A DNA stretch of 64,000 nt. It comes from CBDAPU01 sp965198875. GTDB taxonomy: Bacteria > Pseudomonadota > Gammaproteobacteria > Eutrophobiales > Eutrophobiaceae. A model generated the notes under the pieces. It was given only the letters and a program-made list of their open reading frames with translations. It was not told the origin of the DNA and did not search any database. The stretch spans positions 434,001 through 498,000 of the forward strand of contig CBDAPU010000001.1 of the NCBI GenBank assembly GCA_965198875.1, given 5' to 3'. Positions 9,127 to 18,679 of the stretch are shown here, piece by piece. Positions within the stretch are counted from its first letter, which is position 1; each line of letters opens with the position of its first letter. Both the position numbers and the translations under genes were made by a program.

Positions 9127-10506
9127 TCACCGCCAGGAGAGTTTTTCATGTAACTTGACGACATCACCGATGATCATCATGGACGGTGGTTTGATCGCCT
9201 CTTTGCGAACGATGTCAGCTAACCTCGCCACTGTTCCGAGGTACACTTTCTGCCCGGGTGTTGTGCCTTGCTGAATGATGGCGACAGGCGTATCGGCATT
9301 CATCCCGCGCTGGAGCAAATTGTCTTGCAACACATCCACCCCCTTCACGCCCATGTAAATGGCGATGGTTTGTTGCGGCTGCAGCAATGCCTCCCAGTTC
9401 AGATCCAGCTTGCCTTCCTTTAAGTGGCCGGTAACAAAGACGCAGGAGCGGGCATGATCACGATGGGTCAGCGGTATGCCTGCATAGGAGGCGCAGCCGG
9501 ATGCTGCGGTAATGCCCGGGACAACCTGGAATGCAACACCGGCTGCGGCCAACTCTTCAATCTCCTCTCCGCCGCGACCGAAAATAAACGGATCGCCCCC
9601 TTTAAGGCGCAATACCCGCTTGCCTTCCCTGGCCAGCTTGACTAATAACGAGTTGAGCTCAGGCTGCGGCACGGTATGGCCGTCACTTTCTTTTCCCACG
9701 TAAATCTTCTCTGCATCCTTGCGCGTCAATGCAACAACAGCGGGCGCCACCAGGCGATCATACAGCACCACGTCCGCCTGTTGCATCAGGCGCAGTGCGC
9801 GAAAGGTCAATAGATCCGGATCGCCAGGGCCACCCCCCACCAGATACACCTCCCCCCTGTTGTTTGACGGGCTGTGATCTGCCGCCAGCGCCTTATCCAG
9901 GGCAGCGATTGCCGCGGTTTCCCTGCCGGCGAAAAACAGCTCCGCAATGGGCCCTTCTATCACCTGCTCCCAAAACCGGCGGCGCTCACCCATGGCGGGG
10001 AATGTCTCTCTCACTCTCTCCCTGAACTCACCCATAGCGCTCGCCAGCCGGCCGTAAGATCCGGGGATCAAGCTCTCCAGCTTTGCCCTGAGTAACCTGG
10101 CCAGCACCGGTGACGCCCCGCCGGTGGATATGGCTATCTGTACCGGATCGCGGTCGATGACGGCGGGCATGATGAAACTGCAAAGCCGGGGATTATCCAC
10201 CACGTTTACCGGAATGTTTCGCCCTCTCGCTATGTCGGACACCTGTTGGTTGACGGCTTCATTGTCCGTCGCCGCTATCACCAGCACACAGCCTGACAGA
10301 TCCGTGGGGCAGAAGGCTTTTTGGCGAAATTCGATTTTGTTTCGCTCAACTAGAGCCGTGATCCCGGCGCCCGCCTCAGGGGCGATGATCAACACATCCG
10401 CATTCGCTTTGAGCAACTGCCGGGCCCGCCTTGCGGCAACATCACCGGCGCCGATCACCACACACCGCCGCCCATCCAGATCGAGAAAAACGGGGAAGAA
10501 TGCCAT
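9127..10506 (-). CDS. cysG: Siroheme synthase CysG (trifunctional)
   Basis: The 459-residue protein makes siroheme from uroporphyrinogen III, the cofactor of sulfite and nitrite reductases. The N-terminal part is the NAD-binding precorrin-2 dehydrogenase/ferrochelatase (VVIGAGDVAARRA at about 14-26; STGGASPVLAR near 128). The C-terminal part (from about 215) is the SAM-dependent uroporphyrinogen methyltransferase with VGGGPGDPDLLT, YDRLV, RLKGGDPFIFGRGGEE and PGITAASGCA. This fused form is typical of gammaproteobacteria. It is transcribed toward msrB. No cys genes are adjacent. Confidence 0.95.
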   Translation of the reverse strand: MAFFPVFLDLDGRRCVVIGAGDVAARRARQLLKANADVLIIAPEAGAGITALVERNKIEFRQKAFCPTDLSGCVLVIAATDNEAVNQQVSDIARGRNIPVNVVDNPRLCSFIMPAVIDRDPVQIAISTGGASPVLARLLRAKLESLIPGSYGRLASAMGEFRERVRETFPAMGERRRFWEQVIEGPIAELFFAGRETAAIAALDKALAADHSPSNNRGEVYLVGGGPGDPDLLTFRALRLMQQADVVLYDRLVAPAVVALTRKDAEKIYVGKESDGHTVPQPELNSLLVKLAREGKRVLRLKGGDPFIFGRGGEEIEELAAAGVAFQVVPGITAASGCASYAGIPLTHRDHARSCVFVTGHLKEGKLDLNWEALLQPQQTIAIYMGVKGVDVLQDNLLQRGMNADTPVAIIQQGTTPGQKVYLGTVARLADIVRKEAIKPPSMMIIGDVVKLHEKLSWR

Positions 10507-11097
10507 GCTGCTATTGTAAGTTGATCACATCTGCGAAAAAAATGATTTCAGAAGCTACATCAGATAATGACGACGCCCGCTTGAAGAGGTTGCCTCCCGC
10601 CCGGCCATGCAAGGTAGCGCCTGACATGGCTTTAAGGCGCCTGCCCAACAGCGCCCTTTTCGCCCTTCACCGCACTGGCGATGGGTGTGTAGCTAACGCC
10701 GGTTCAACTCGGCTTTAGCCGACTTCGCTGCCTTCTTTAGTGTGAAAGCAATCATGCCCTGTGACGGGCATGGGGTGTTGTTGTTAGAAGAGCCCAGGCT
10801 GTTCAGCGAAAAGCGGGATGCTGAAATGCCAGCGCTTAACCTTCAAATGACAACATCATGCGGTCAGATAACATGCTCAAAGCCGCGGCTAGGCTCTTAA
10901 ATAAACCGGAAATCGTAGCTTGCCCTCTCTCGTATAGCCAGCGTGCTTGAAGGCGATGATCGCCCCCCATGCCAGCGGCGATTTTAACCGTTATCCCGTC
11001 GGCCAGGGGCGCCAGTGAAACTACCCGCACCCCATCCAGAGCTCGCCATCGGGCGGAGCGTTTGTAAACCAGGCAGATGCAGGGCAAAGCCCGCCCT
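10507..11097. other. Gap between cysG and a Sel1 gene, no clear gene
   Basis: Nothing with a recognisable family is seen. A frame on the minus strand (10836-11132, GTG start) could encode 98 residues but would overlap the upstream Sel1 gene by 35 bases, and its protein has no signature I know. A short hairpin (CATGCCC/GGGCATG, 10753-10772) lies in the middle without a T run. The region could be a decayed gene. Confidence 0.4.
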
Positions 11098-12012
11098 TCA
11101 GCACGCTTTATAGCCGCTGTTGAAGCACTCACGCGCCCGCCGTTGCGCCTCGGCCACCTGCTCAGGGCTCATAAGTTCGGCAGTCGAATCCCTGATCTCT
11201 GCGGCTTTCTCTTGCCCATTGGCGGCGGCAAGGTTAAACCATAGATGCGCCTGCACATAGTCCTGCGGTACGCCTTTGCCATTGTAGTACATCGCCCCCA
11301 GATTGTATTGGGCCTCAGTAACGCCCTGCTCGGCCGCCTGCCGAAACCACTTCAACGCTTCCTTGCTATCCTGCGCTATGCCTTCTCCGTTAGCGTACAT
11401 CAGTCCCAGATTGTATTGAGAACTGGCATAGCCTTGCTCGGCCGCCCGCTGGTACCACTTCACCGCTTGCTGGTAATCCTGCGCCACGCCTTTGCCCTCG
11501 GCGTACATCAGCCCCAGATTGTGTTGAGTATCAGCAACGCCCTGATCGGCCGCCCGCCGGTACCACTTCACCGCTTCCCTGTCATCCTGCGCTACGCCTT
11601 TTCCATGGGCGTACATCAGCCCCAGATTATGTTGGGCCAGAGCAAAGCCCTGCTCGGCCGCCAGTCGGTACCATGTCGCTGCTTGCCTGTCATCCTGCGC
11701 TACGCCTTTGCCCTCGGCGTACATCACTCCCAGATTGTGTTGAGCATCAGCAAGACCCTGCTCGGCCGCCCGCCGGTACCATGTCGCTGCTTCCTGGTAA
11801 TCCTGCGCCACGCCGTCGCCCCTGTCGTACATCAGCCCCAGAATGGTTTGGGCGCGGGCATGGCCCTGCTCGGCCAGGGTGGTGAGCTCGCCTAAGGCGG
11901 TGGCGTAGTCGCCGCTCTCGTATGCCGCCACAGCGGCGTCGAAATCCCCGCTGATGGTCATATTAGCCCAGAGGCATAGTAACAACAGGGCGGCGGTCTG
12001 AATGTTTTTCAT
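11098..12012 (-). CDS. Secreted Sel1-repeat protein
   Basis: A 304-residue protein with an N-terminal signal peptide (MKNIQTAALLLLCLWANMTIS, about 1-21) and about six to seven Sel1 repeats of 36 residues, e.g. AEQGLADAQHNLGVMYAEGKG. It is probably periplasmic, a scaffold type seen in envelope and host-interaction proteins; a function cannot be read from the sequence. The repeats are unusually alike even in DNA: 108-base units with phrases such as GGTACCA, TACATCA and CTGCTCGGCCGCC recurring nearly unchanged, so the array should be prone to gain or loss of units by recombination. It ends with a Cys-containing tail (ECFNSGYKAC). Confidence 0.85.
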   Translation of the reverse strand: MKNIQTAALLLLCLWANMTISGDFDAAVAAYESGDYATALGELTTLAEQGHARAQTILGLMYDRGDGVAQDYQEAATWYRRAAEQGLADAQHNLGVMYAEGKGVAQDDRQAATWYRLAAEQGFALAQHNLGLMYAHGKGVAQDDREAVKWYRRAADQGVADTQHNLGLMYAEGKGVAQDYQQAVKWYQRAAEQGYASSQYNLGLMYANGEGIAQDSKEALKWFRQAAEQGVTEAQYNLGAMYYNGKGVPQDYVQAHLWFNLAAANGQEKAAEIRDSTAELMSPEQVAEAQRRARECFNSGYKAC

Positions 12013-12217
12013 GGTTTCACTCCACTCTTCACAGGACAGGGACGATGATAATAACGCATGGGGCGCAAAACTGCTCGCAGGGCAACCCCTCCCACCGCCT
12101 TGTTAAGGCGCTGTTGCCGAGCAGGTTCCATATAAACCTGGAGACATATTGCACACACTGGGGGTGGATGATGCTTGATCAATCCCTGAGCGTAGGTCTC
12201 CCCCAGCCAGCGCCTCG

Positions 12218-12784
12218 TCAGGTCCTGGGCAGCGTCACCCCTCTTTGCCCCTGATACTTGCCGTTTTTGTCTTTATAGGACGTCTCACAGGCCTCATCGG
12301 ACTCCAGGAAGATCACCTGCGCCACGCCTTCATTGGCGTAGATCTTTGCCGGCAGGGGCGTGGTATTGGAGAACTCCAGTGTGACGTGGCCTTCCCATTC
12401 CGGCTCCAGGGGCGTGACGTTGACGATGATCCCGCAACGGGCGTAGGTGGACTTGCCAAGACAGATGGTTAAGACGTTGCGGGGGATGGTGAAATACTCA
12501 ACGGTGCGCGCAAGGGCGAAAGAATTCGGCGGGATAATACAGACCCCCCCCTTAAAATCGACAAAGCTGTCTTCGTCAAAGTTCTTCGGATCAACAACGG
12601 CGGAATTGATGTTGGTGAAGATCTTAAACTCATCCGAGCAACGAATGTCGTAGCCGTAGCTGGAGGTGCCGTATGAGACCAGCGGCTCGGCGCCGTTTTG
12701 TTTTATCTGCCGAGGCTCAAATGGTGCGATCAGATCCGCTGTTTCGGCCATTCGCCGGATCCATCTGTCGCTCTTCACTGGCAT
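12218..12784 (-). CDS. dcd: dCTP deaminase
   Basis: The 188-residue enzyme deaminates dCTP to dUTP, the source of dUMP for thymidylate synthesis. Family blocks are all present: YGTSSYGYDIRC, the GKSTYARCG loop, NVTPLEPEWEGHVTLEFSNTTPLPA with the catalytic Glu, and a C-terminal YQGQRGVTLPR lid. The start codon overlaps the stop of mrp by one base (TAATG type), so the pair is translationally coupled. Mrp next to dcd and divergent from metG is a usual gammaproteobacterial order. Confidence 0.96.
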   Translation of the reverse strand: MPVKSDRWIRRMAETADLIAPFEPRQIKQNGAEPLVSYGTSSYGYDIRCSDEFKIFTNINSAVVDPKNFDEDSFVDFKGGVCIIPPNSFALARTVEYFTIPRNVLTICLGKSTYARCGIIVNVTPLEPEWEGHVTLEFSNTTPLPAKIYANEGVAQVIFLESDEACETSYKDKNGKYQGQRGVTLPRT

Positions 12785-13890
12785 TACGCATTCTCTACCA
12801 CGATGTTCGGAAACTGGTTGCTGTAATCCTTCGCCCGCAGCGATAATTTCGCCGCGGCTTTTCGGGCGATGACCCTGTAGGTTTCAGCGATGCCTGAATC
12901 CGGCTCCATAGCGACTGTCGGTCGGCCGTTATCAACGCCTTCACGGATGCGGCTATCCAATGGCAATGAACCTAACAGGTCTACCTGGTGTTGTTCGGCC
13001 ATTTGCGCGCCGCCGCCGGCGCCAAATATGTGCTCCTCATGACCACATTCACTACAGATATGGGTGCTCATGTTCTCCACAATGCCCAACACCGGCACTT
13101 CAACCTTCTCAAACATCTTCAGCCCCTTGCGTGCATCGAGCAAGGCGATGTCCTGGGGGGTGGTGACGATGAGGGCGCCTGAAACCGGGATTTTCTGACA
13201 CAGGGTTAGCTGAATGTCACCGGTGCCGGGCGGTAAGTCAATGACCAGATAATCCAGATCCGACCAGCTAGTATCGCCTAGCAACTGCTCCAGCGCCGAG
13301 GTCACCATAGGCCCCCGCCAGATCATGGGCGTCTCTTCATTCACCAGATAACCGATGGACATGGACTGCAGTTTATAACTGAGGTTCGGGGTGATGGATT
13401 TGCCGTCCGGGCTATCCGGTTTGGCCTGACAGCCGAGCATCCTGGGCTGACTGGGGCCGTAAATATCGGCATCGAGGATCCCGGTTTTGGCGCCTTCCGC
13501 TTGCAGGGCCAAGGCGAGATTAACCGCCGTGGTGGATTTGCCCACCCCTCCCTTGCCTGAGGCCACCGCCAGGGTGTTTTTGATGTTCTCCACCGGTTTC
13601 ACGCCCCGTTGCACCGCATGGGATTTAATTCTCGTATTGATTTTAACTGTAATCTCACCCATGCCGGGGAGCTGGCGTAGTTGATTTATCACGCTCTTGC
13701 GTAGCGTCTCTGTGTAACTCTCTGCGGGATAACCCATTTGCAGGGAAAGGCTGATATTATTTCCGTCAATTTGTATCTCCTTGACCATGTCCGCTGCGAT
13801 CAGATCCTGATCAAGGTGAATATCCTGCACCGCCGTTAAGGCAAGCTCTATTGTTTCACGACTGATCTCTGGCATGGCGCACTCGGACAA
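12784..13890 (-). CDS. mrp: Mrp/ApbC iron-sulfur carrier ATPase
   Basis: A 368-residue P-loop protein that binds and passes Fe-S clusters to apoproteins. The N-terminal part is the MIP18/FeSCA domain (about 8-85). The ATPase core has the deviant Walker A SGKGGVGKST (near 112), DADIYGPSQPRML and DLPPGTGDIQLTL; the CxxC that holds the cluster is in HICSECGHEEHIFG (near 277). It starts at ATG 13890, with ATG 13875 as an in-frame alternative, and diverges from metG across about 110 bases. Confidence 0.94.
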   Translation of the reverse strand: MSECAMPEISRETIELALTAVQDIHLDQDLIAADMVKEIQIDGNNISLSLQMGYPAESYTETLRKSVINQLRQLPGMGEITVKINTRIKSHAVQRGVKPVENIKNTLAVASGKGGVGKSTTAVNLALALQAEGAKTGILDADIYGPSQPRMLGCQAKPDSPDGKSITPNLSYKLQSMSIGYLVNEETPMIWRGPMVTSALEQLLGDTSWSDLDYLVIDLPPGTGDIQLTLCQKIPVSGALIVTTPQDIALLDARKGLKMFEKVEVPVLGIVENMSTHICSECGHEEHIFGAGGGAQMAEQHQVDLLGSLPLDSRIREGVDNGRPTVAMEPDSGIAETYRVIARKAAAKLSLRAKDYSNQFPNIVVENA

Positions 13891-14003
13891 GGTTCATTAA
13901 AAAAACCATTTTACACCAATTCCGGCGTTGGCGTTTTATTCGTTGACTTCACCGGCAATCAGATAAGTGGTAACTTACACCGCCATATTTAAGGGCATGA
14001 TCT

Positions 14004-16034
14004 ATGATCGACCAACAACGTAACATCTTTGTCACCAGCGCCTTACCCTATGCCAACAGCTCTATCCATATTGGCCATGTGCTGGAAGCGGTACAAGCCG
14101 ACATCTGGGTGCGTTTCCAGAAGATGTGCGGGCACGAGTGCCTGTATATCTGCGCCGATGACGCCCACGGCACGCCGATCATGTTGAGCGCCGAGCAGGC
14201 CGGGCTCACCCCCGAGGCGCTGATCGCCCGTGTTCATGCCGAGCACCGGCGCGACTATGACGATTTTGAGATTGCATTTGACAACTTCTACACCACCCAC
14301 TCCGAGGAAAACCGCGAGTTTGCCGAGAAAATCTATGCCCGCCTGAACGAGAAAGGCCATATCCGGCGATGCACCATAAAGCAATTCTATGATCCCGTGA
14401 AAGCGATGTTTCTACCGGACCGGTTTATCCGTGGGGAATGCCCTTTCTGTCATGCCGGGGAGCAATACGGCGACAGTTGCGAGAGTTGCAATCGCACATA
14501 CACAGCCACTGATCTCATTAACCCCGTCTCGTCTTTATCCGGCGCCACGCCCGTGGAAAAAGCATCCGAGCATTACTTCTTTGATCTGCCGGAATATGAG
14601 CGCATCGTAAAAGACTGGGTGAGGGCCGGTCATCTACAGGATGAGGTGGCCAATAAACTGGAGGAGTGGTTTGCAGCGGGACTGAAGGAATGGGATATCT
14701 CCCGGGATGCGCCGTACTTTGGTTTTGAAATACCGGGGGCGCCGGGGAAGTATTTTTATGTCTGGCTGGATGCGCCTATCGGTTATTTCGCCAGCTTAAA
14801 GCACCTGCTCGACGCCAGGGGGCTGGATGTTGATGATGTGATATCGGCAAACAGCGCCACCGAGATGTATCACTTCATCGGCAAAGACATCATGTATTTC
14901 CATACCCTGTTCTGGCCTGCGCTATTGCACGGCAGTGGTTATCGCATGCCGACCAATGTCTTTGTCCATGGTTTCCTCACCGTGAATGACAGGAAGATGT
15001 CAAAATCAAGGGGCACCTTCATTAAGGCCCGCACTTACCTTGATCACCTGGATGCACAGTACTTGCGGTATTATTTCGCTGCAAAGCTGGGCGGCGGTGT
15101 TGATGACATCGATCTGAACCTTGATGATTTCCTGAAACGGGTGAACGCTGATCTGATCGGCAAGGTCGTGAACATCGCCAGTCGTTGCGCCGGTTTTATT
15201 AACAAACGCTTCGATGGCTCACTGTCGGCAACGATACACCAACAGGCATTGTTAAATGATTTTATCCATGCCGACGCCGCCATCGCCAACGCCTATGAGT
15301 TACGGGAATACGCACGGGCCATGCGTGCGATTATGGCGCTGGCCGATAGGGCCAATCAATACATTGATGCGCATCAGCCCTGGGTTATGGCCCGGGATGC
15401 GGGCAGGGATGATGAGTTGCAGTCTGTCTGCTCCCTGGGTTTGAACCTGTTTCGCATACTTATTATTTATCTGAAACCGGTGTTGCCTGCCCTCTCGCAA
15501 AAATCTGAGGCATTCCTGAATGTTGATCCCCTGTCATGGCGTGATCTGGGAGCACCATTACTTGATCACAAAATCAACCCATTCAAACCCCTGCTAACGC
15601 GCATAGATAAGGACAACATTGACGCCATGATTGCAGCCAGCAAGGCGGATCTGAAGTCCACAGCCAACAGGACGGCAAATCACTATCTCGCAGATGAGCC
15701 AATCGCCGATGAGATCGCCATTGATGATTTTGCGAAAATCGATCTGCGTATTGCAAAGATCACCCATGCCGCCCATGTTGAGGGGGCGGATAAACTGTTG
15801 CAACTCACCCTGGACCTGGGCGGGGATAAGCGCAATGTGTTCGCCGGGATAAAATCCGCTTACGAGCCGGCGGAGCTGATAGGCAAACTCACCGTCATGG
15901 TCGCCAACCTCTCGCCAAGAGCAATGCGCTTTGGGATCTCCGAGGGCATGGTGCTTGCCGCCGGGCCCGGGGGTGATGATATCTTCATCTTGCAACCTGA
16001 TGACGGCGCCAAACCGGGCATGAGAGTGACCTGA
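14004..16034 (+). CDS. metG: Methionyl-tRNA synthetase
   Basis: The 676-residue enzyme charges tRNA-Met. It has the class I signature SSIHIGHVLE (about 16-25), a zinc knuckle CPFCHAGEQYGDSCESCN (near 147), the KMSKS loop DRKMSKSRGT (near 330), the anticodon-binding helical domain, and a C-terminal tRNA-binding (EMAP II-like) domain from about 575 (FAKIDLRIAKI, ANLSPRAMRFGISEGM). This is the long dimeric form. It ends one base before the GTG of rnfA. Confidence 0.97.
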   Translation: MIDQQRNIFVTSALPYANSSIHIGHVLEAVQADIWVRFQKMCGHECLYICADDAHGTPIMLSAEQAGLTPEALIARVHAEHRRDYDDFEIAFDNFYTTHSEENREFAEKIYARLNEKGHIRRCTIKQFYDPVKAMFLPDRFIRGECPFCHAGEQYGDSCESCNRTYTATDLINPVSSLSGATPVEKASEHYFFDLPEYERIVKDWVRAGHLQDEVANKLEEWFAAGLKEWDISRDAPYFGFEIPGAPGKYFYVWLDAPIGYFASLKHLLDARGLDVDDVISANSATEMYHFIGKDIMYFHTLFWPALLHGSGYRMPTNVFVHGFLTVNDRKMSKSRGTFIKARTYLDHLDAQYLRYYFAAKLGGGVDDIDLNLDDFLKRVNADLIGKVVNIASRCAGFINKRFDGSLSATIHQQALLNDFIHADAAIANAYELREYARAMRAIMALADRANQYIDAHQPWVMARDAGRDDELQSVCSLGLNLFRILIIYLKPVLPALSQKSEAFLNVDPLSWRDLGAPLLDHKINPFKPLLTRIDKDNIDAMIAASKADLKSTANRTANHYLADEPIADEIAIDDFAKIDLRIAKITHAAHVEGADKLLQLTLDLGGDKRNVFAGIKSAYEPAELIGKLTVMVANLSPRAMRFGISEGMVLAAGPGGDDIFILQPDDGAKPGMRVT

Positions 16035-16035
16035 G

Positions 16036-16617
16036 GTGGCGGAGTTATTTCTCATCTTTCTGGGCGCCGGCTTCGTCAACAACATCATCGTTGATCATCT
16101 GCTCGGCGTCAGCCCTGTGCTCGCCGCTACGGAGAAACTTGAGATAGCCATCGATATGTCGATAGCCATGACTTATGTTCTGATCACCGTCGCCCTCGCC
16201 ACGTATTCGCTGGAGGTGTTGATCATCTCAAGATACCAGCTTGAGAGTTTCGCCCTGTTGTTTTTAGTGCTCACCATCCTTGTAACGGGTTTGCTCTCGG
16301 AGCGATTGCTGGCGAAGTTCTCTCCCCGCCTGTTTCATCGCACTGGTCAATTCTATCCGCTGTTCATGCTGAATTGCACCCTGCTGGGGGCGACCTTGAT
16401 CAACATACAATCGGAAAACGGCATGGCAGGCTCTCTGCTATACGGCCTGGGCGCTGGCGTTGGTTTCTCCATCATCTTGCTCAGTTTCACTGCAATTCAT
16501 TCGCGGTTGTTGGTCTCTGATCTGCCTTTGCCTTTCAGGGGCTTATCCATACAACTGATCACCTTAGGTCTGACGTCAATGGCTTTTTCAGGCTTTACCG
16601 GTCTCGTTAAAGTGTGA
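16036..16617 (+). CDS. rsxA: Electron transport complex subunit RnfA/RsxA, variant
   Basis: A 193-residue, six-helix membrane protein of the Rnf complex, which couples ferredoxin and NAD(H) electron transfer to ion movement (and reduces SoxR in enteric bacteria). The C-terminal end FRGLSIQLITLGLTSMAFSGFTGLV is diagnostic for RnfA rather than RnfE. In the family (NqrE Cys26 and Cys120) two cysteines help hold an intramembrane [2Fe-2S] cluster shared with RnfE/NqrD. Here the first, normally in LGLCP, is Ser (LLGVSPVL, codon AGC), while the second is kept (LNCTLLG). The start is a GTG one base after the metG stop; no RnfE is encoded in the cluster. Confidence 0.88.
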   Translation: MAELFLIFLGAGFVNNIIVDHLLGVSPVLAATEKLEIAIDMSIAMTYVLITVALATYSLEVLIISRYQLESFALLFLVLTILVTGLLSERLLAKFSPRLFHRTGQFYPLFMLNCTLLGATLINIQSENGMAGSLLYGLGAGVGFSIILLSFTAIHSRLLVSDLPLPFRGLSIQLITLGLTSMAFSGFTGLVKV

Positions 16618-17168
16618 TGTTAGCGCTCGTTGCGATCATCTCTGTGCTTTATCTGCTGATATTGAGCGCCGTGCATTTTCTATCATCCCAGGACCATGCA
16701 AAGGGCCACGCAAAAGACAGTCTTGAAGAGAAAATTGCCCGCATCGATGTCCTGCTGCCACAGACACAATGTGGCGACTGTGGCTACCCGGGTTGCCTGC
16801 CCTACGCCAGGGCCATCGTTGAAGAGAAGGCGCCGCTTCACCTCTGCACACCGGGGGGGGAGATGACCGCCAGGGGTTTAAGGGCATTATTGGGAAAGAC
16901 CTCATCTGCACTTGATGGCGATTATGATCACACCCCGTCGGTGGCGTTGATCGATGAGGAGGCCTGTATTGGTTGTGTGAAGTGCATTGTCGCCTGTCCG
17001 GTTGACGCCATCATCGGCAGTGCGAAACAGTTGCATGTCGTCATCCCGCAATACTGTACCGGTTGCAAATTGTGCGTTTCGCCCTGCCCCGTGGACTGCA
17101 TCTCCATGGTGGGGCGGGACGCAACCTTGCTGCAAAAACCGACGCCCGGGTATGGTGCAGGGCGGTAA
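16617..17168 (+). CDS. rsxB: Ferredoxin-type subunit RnfB/RsxB
   Basis: A 183-residue protein with an N-terminal membrane helix, a 4Fe-4S domain (CGDCGYPGCLPYA, near 49-61) and two ferredoxin-type clusters (CIGCVKCIVACP, CTGCKLCVSPCP). It passes electrons within the Rnf complex. ATG 16617 overlaps the rsxA stop (TGATG); a GTG three bases earlier is an alternative. Its stop overlaps the rsxC start by one base. A run of eight G at about 16853 lies in frame inside the gene. Confidence 0.93.
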   Translation: MLALVAIISVLYLLILSAVHFLSSQDHAKGHAKDSLEEKIARIDVLLPQTQCGDCGYPGCLPYARAIVEEKAPLHLCTPGGEMTARGLRALLGKTSSALDGDYDHTPSVALIDEEACIGCVKCIVACPVDAIIGSAKQLHVVIPQYCTGCKLCVSPCPVDCISMVGRDATLLQKPTPGYGAGR

Positions 17169-18679
17169 TGGGCGAGTTACACCGCTTCCCCGGTGGTCTA
17201 TTACTTGAACCACACAAACACATCACCGATCAAAAGACATCGATGCTCCATCCCCTGCCGGAGAGGATGTTTCTGCCCCTGCAACAACATATCGGTCTGC
17301 CCGCCGAGCCGCTGGTCAAAGCGGGCGATAAGGTCTTAAAGGGGCAGATGATCGCAAAGGCGAGCGGTTATGTGAGCGTGCCGGTACATGCCAGCACCTC
17401 CGGGAAAATCCTCGCTATCGGTGAGTACCCGGTGCCACACCCATCGGCAATCAAAGCGCCTTGTCTGGTACTGGAGCCGGATGGCGATGACCTCTGGTGC
17501 GATATAAAACCAACGGAAGAGTACGACTCGGTTGATCCCAAACGGCTACAAAACCTGATCCGGGAATGCGGCATAGCCGGTCTTGGGGGCGCCGGGTTTC
17601 CCGCCCATGTGAAACTGATGGAGGGTGTGGACAATGCCGTTGATACCTTGATCATCAACGGCGTTGAGTGTGAACCCCATATCACCTGTGATGATCGCCT
17701 GATCCAGGAAAAAGCCCGCTACGTGATCTCCGGTGCGCGCATGATCCGCCATGCGGTGCAGGCCAGGCGCTGCGTGATCGCCGTGGAGGAGGACATGCCA
17801 CTGGCCTATGAGGCGCTGGCCGCCCATAGCGATGATGATCTGGAATTGGTAAAAGTGCCCACACGCTATCCCGCCGGTGGCGAGAAGCAGCTCATCAAAG
17901 TCTTGACCGGCAAGGAAGTGCAAAGTGGCGGGCTGCCTATTCATATCGGTATTGTGATACACAATGTGGCGACGGCGGCGGCCGTATTCCGTGCCGTGAC
18001 CCGGGGCGAGCCCATCGTATCCCGTTACGTGACCGTCACCGGCAAGGTCGATAACCCCGTGAACCTGCAAGTGCTGATCGGCACACCGGTGAAAGATTGC
18101 CTTAAAACCTGCGGGTATGAACACCGCAAAGAGCATAAAGTGCTGATCGGCGGGCCCATGATGGGCATACATGTTACCAATCTGGATATACCGGTTATCA
18201 AAACCACCAACTGCATCCTCATCGAGGCGCATATCGAAGCGGCAAAGGCCATGCCGTGTATCCGCTGTGGCGCCTGCGTTGACGTCTGCCCGGCAAAGTT
18301 ACTCCCGCAACAGTTATACTGGCATGCCAGGGCCGATGAGTTTGGCCTGCTCCGAAAGTATCATTTGTTTGACTGCATCGAATGTGGTTGTTGCGCCTAT
18401 GTCTGCCCCAGTCATATCCCGCTGGTGCATTATTATCGCTACGCCAAGTCCGCTATTGCCGATGAGGAAAGACGTATTCAGGGCGCCGATCAGGCCCGCT
18501 CCCGTTTTATCGCAAAAAATAAACGCATGGCGAACGCTGCGCCCAATGGAGGCAACATCCATATAGCGACAGAGGATAAACATAAAACGGACAAGAAAGC
18601 CTATGTAGAGGCGGCTATTGCAAGAGATAAGGAAAAAAACGCAAGCCGGACGAAGGCAAATAAAACATCCGATGATTGA
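17168..18679 (+). CDS. rsxC: Rnf complex subunit RnfC/RsxC
   Basis: About 503 residues from ATG 17168 (the open frame extends further upstream but the overlap TAATG with rsxB decides the start). The N-terminal RnfC barrel (KAGDKVLKGQMI), the FMN/NADH-binding core (GLGGAGFPAHVKL, EPHITCDD) and two 4Fe-4S motifs (CIRCGACVDVCP, CIECGCCAYVCP) are present. RnfC is the NADH-facing subunit. The C-terminal Lys/Ala-rich tail is short here compared with enteric RsxC. It overlaps rsxD by 8 bases. Confidence 0.93.
   Translation: MGELHRFPGGLLLEPHKHITDQKTSMLHPLPERMFLPLQQHIGLPAEPLVKAGDKVLKGQMIAKASGYVSVPVHASTSGKILAIGEYPVPHPSAIKAPCLVLEPDGDDLWCDIKPTEEYDSVDPKRLQNLIRECGIAGLGGAGFPAHVKLMEGVDNAVDTLIINGVECEPHITCDDRLIQEKARYVISGARMIRHAVQARRCVIAVEEDMPLAYEALAAHSDDDLELVKVPTRYPAGGEKQLIKVLTGKEVQSGGLPIHIGIVIHNVATAAAVFRAVTRGEPIVSRYVTVTGKVDNPVNLQVLIGTPVKDCLKTCGYEHRKEHKVLIGGPMMGIHVTNLDIPVIKTTNCILIEAHIEAAKAMPCIRCGACVDVCPAKLLPQQLYWHARADEFGLLRKYHLFDCIECGCCAYVCPSHIPLVHYYRYAKSAIADEERRIQGADQARSRFIAKNKRMANAAPNGGNIHIATEDKHKTDKKAYVEAAIARDKEKNASRTKANKTSDD

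Noticed and set aside
10681..10740. tRNA-like phrase (GTGTAGCTAACGCCGGTTCAA)
   Set aside because: Has a GGTTCAA-like loop but no acceptor, D or anticodon stems at the right distances.
10836..11132. 98-residue frame on the minus strand beside the Sel1 gene
   Set aside because: GTG start, 35-base overlap with the upstream gene, no family signature and no clear ribosome site; kept only as part of the gap.
16853..16860. Runs of eight G or C inside rsxB, dcd, pdxA and fimV as phase-variable tracts
   Set aside because: Each is in frame and explained by codon use, and only half as long as the intergenic C16 tract.
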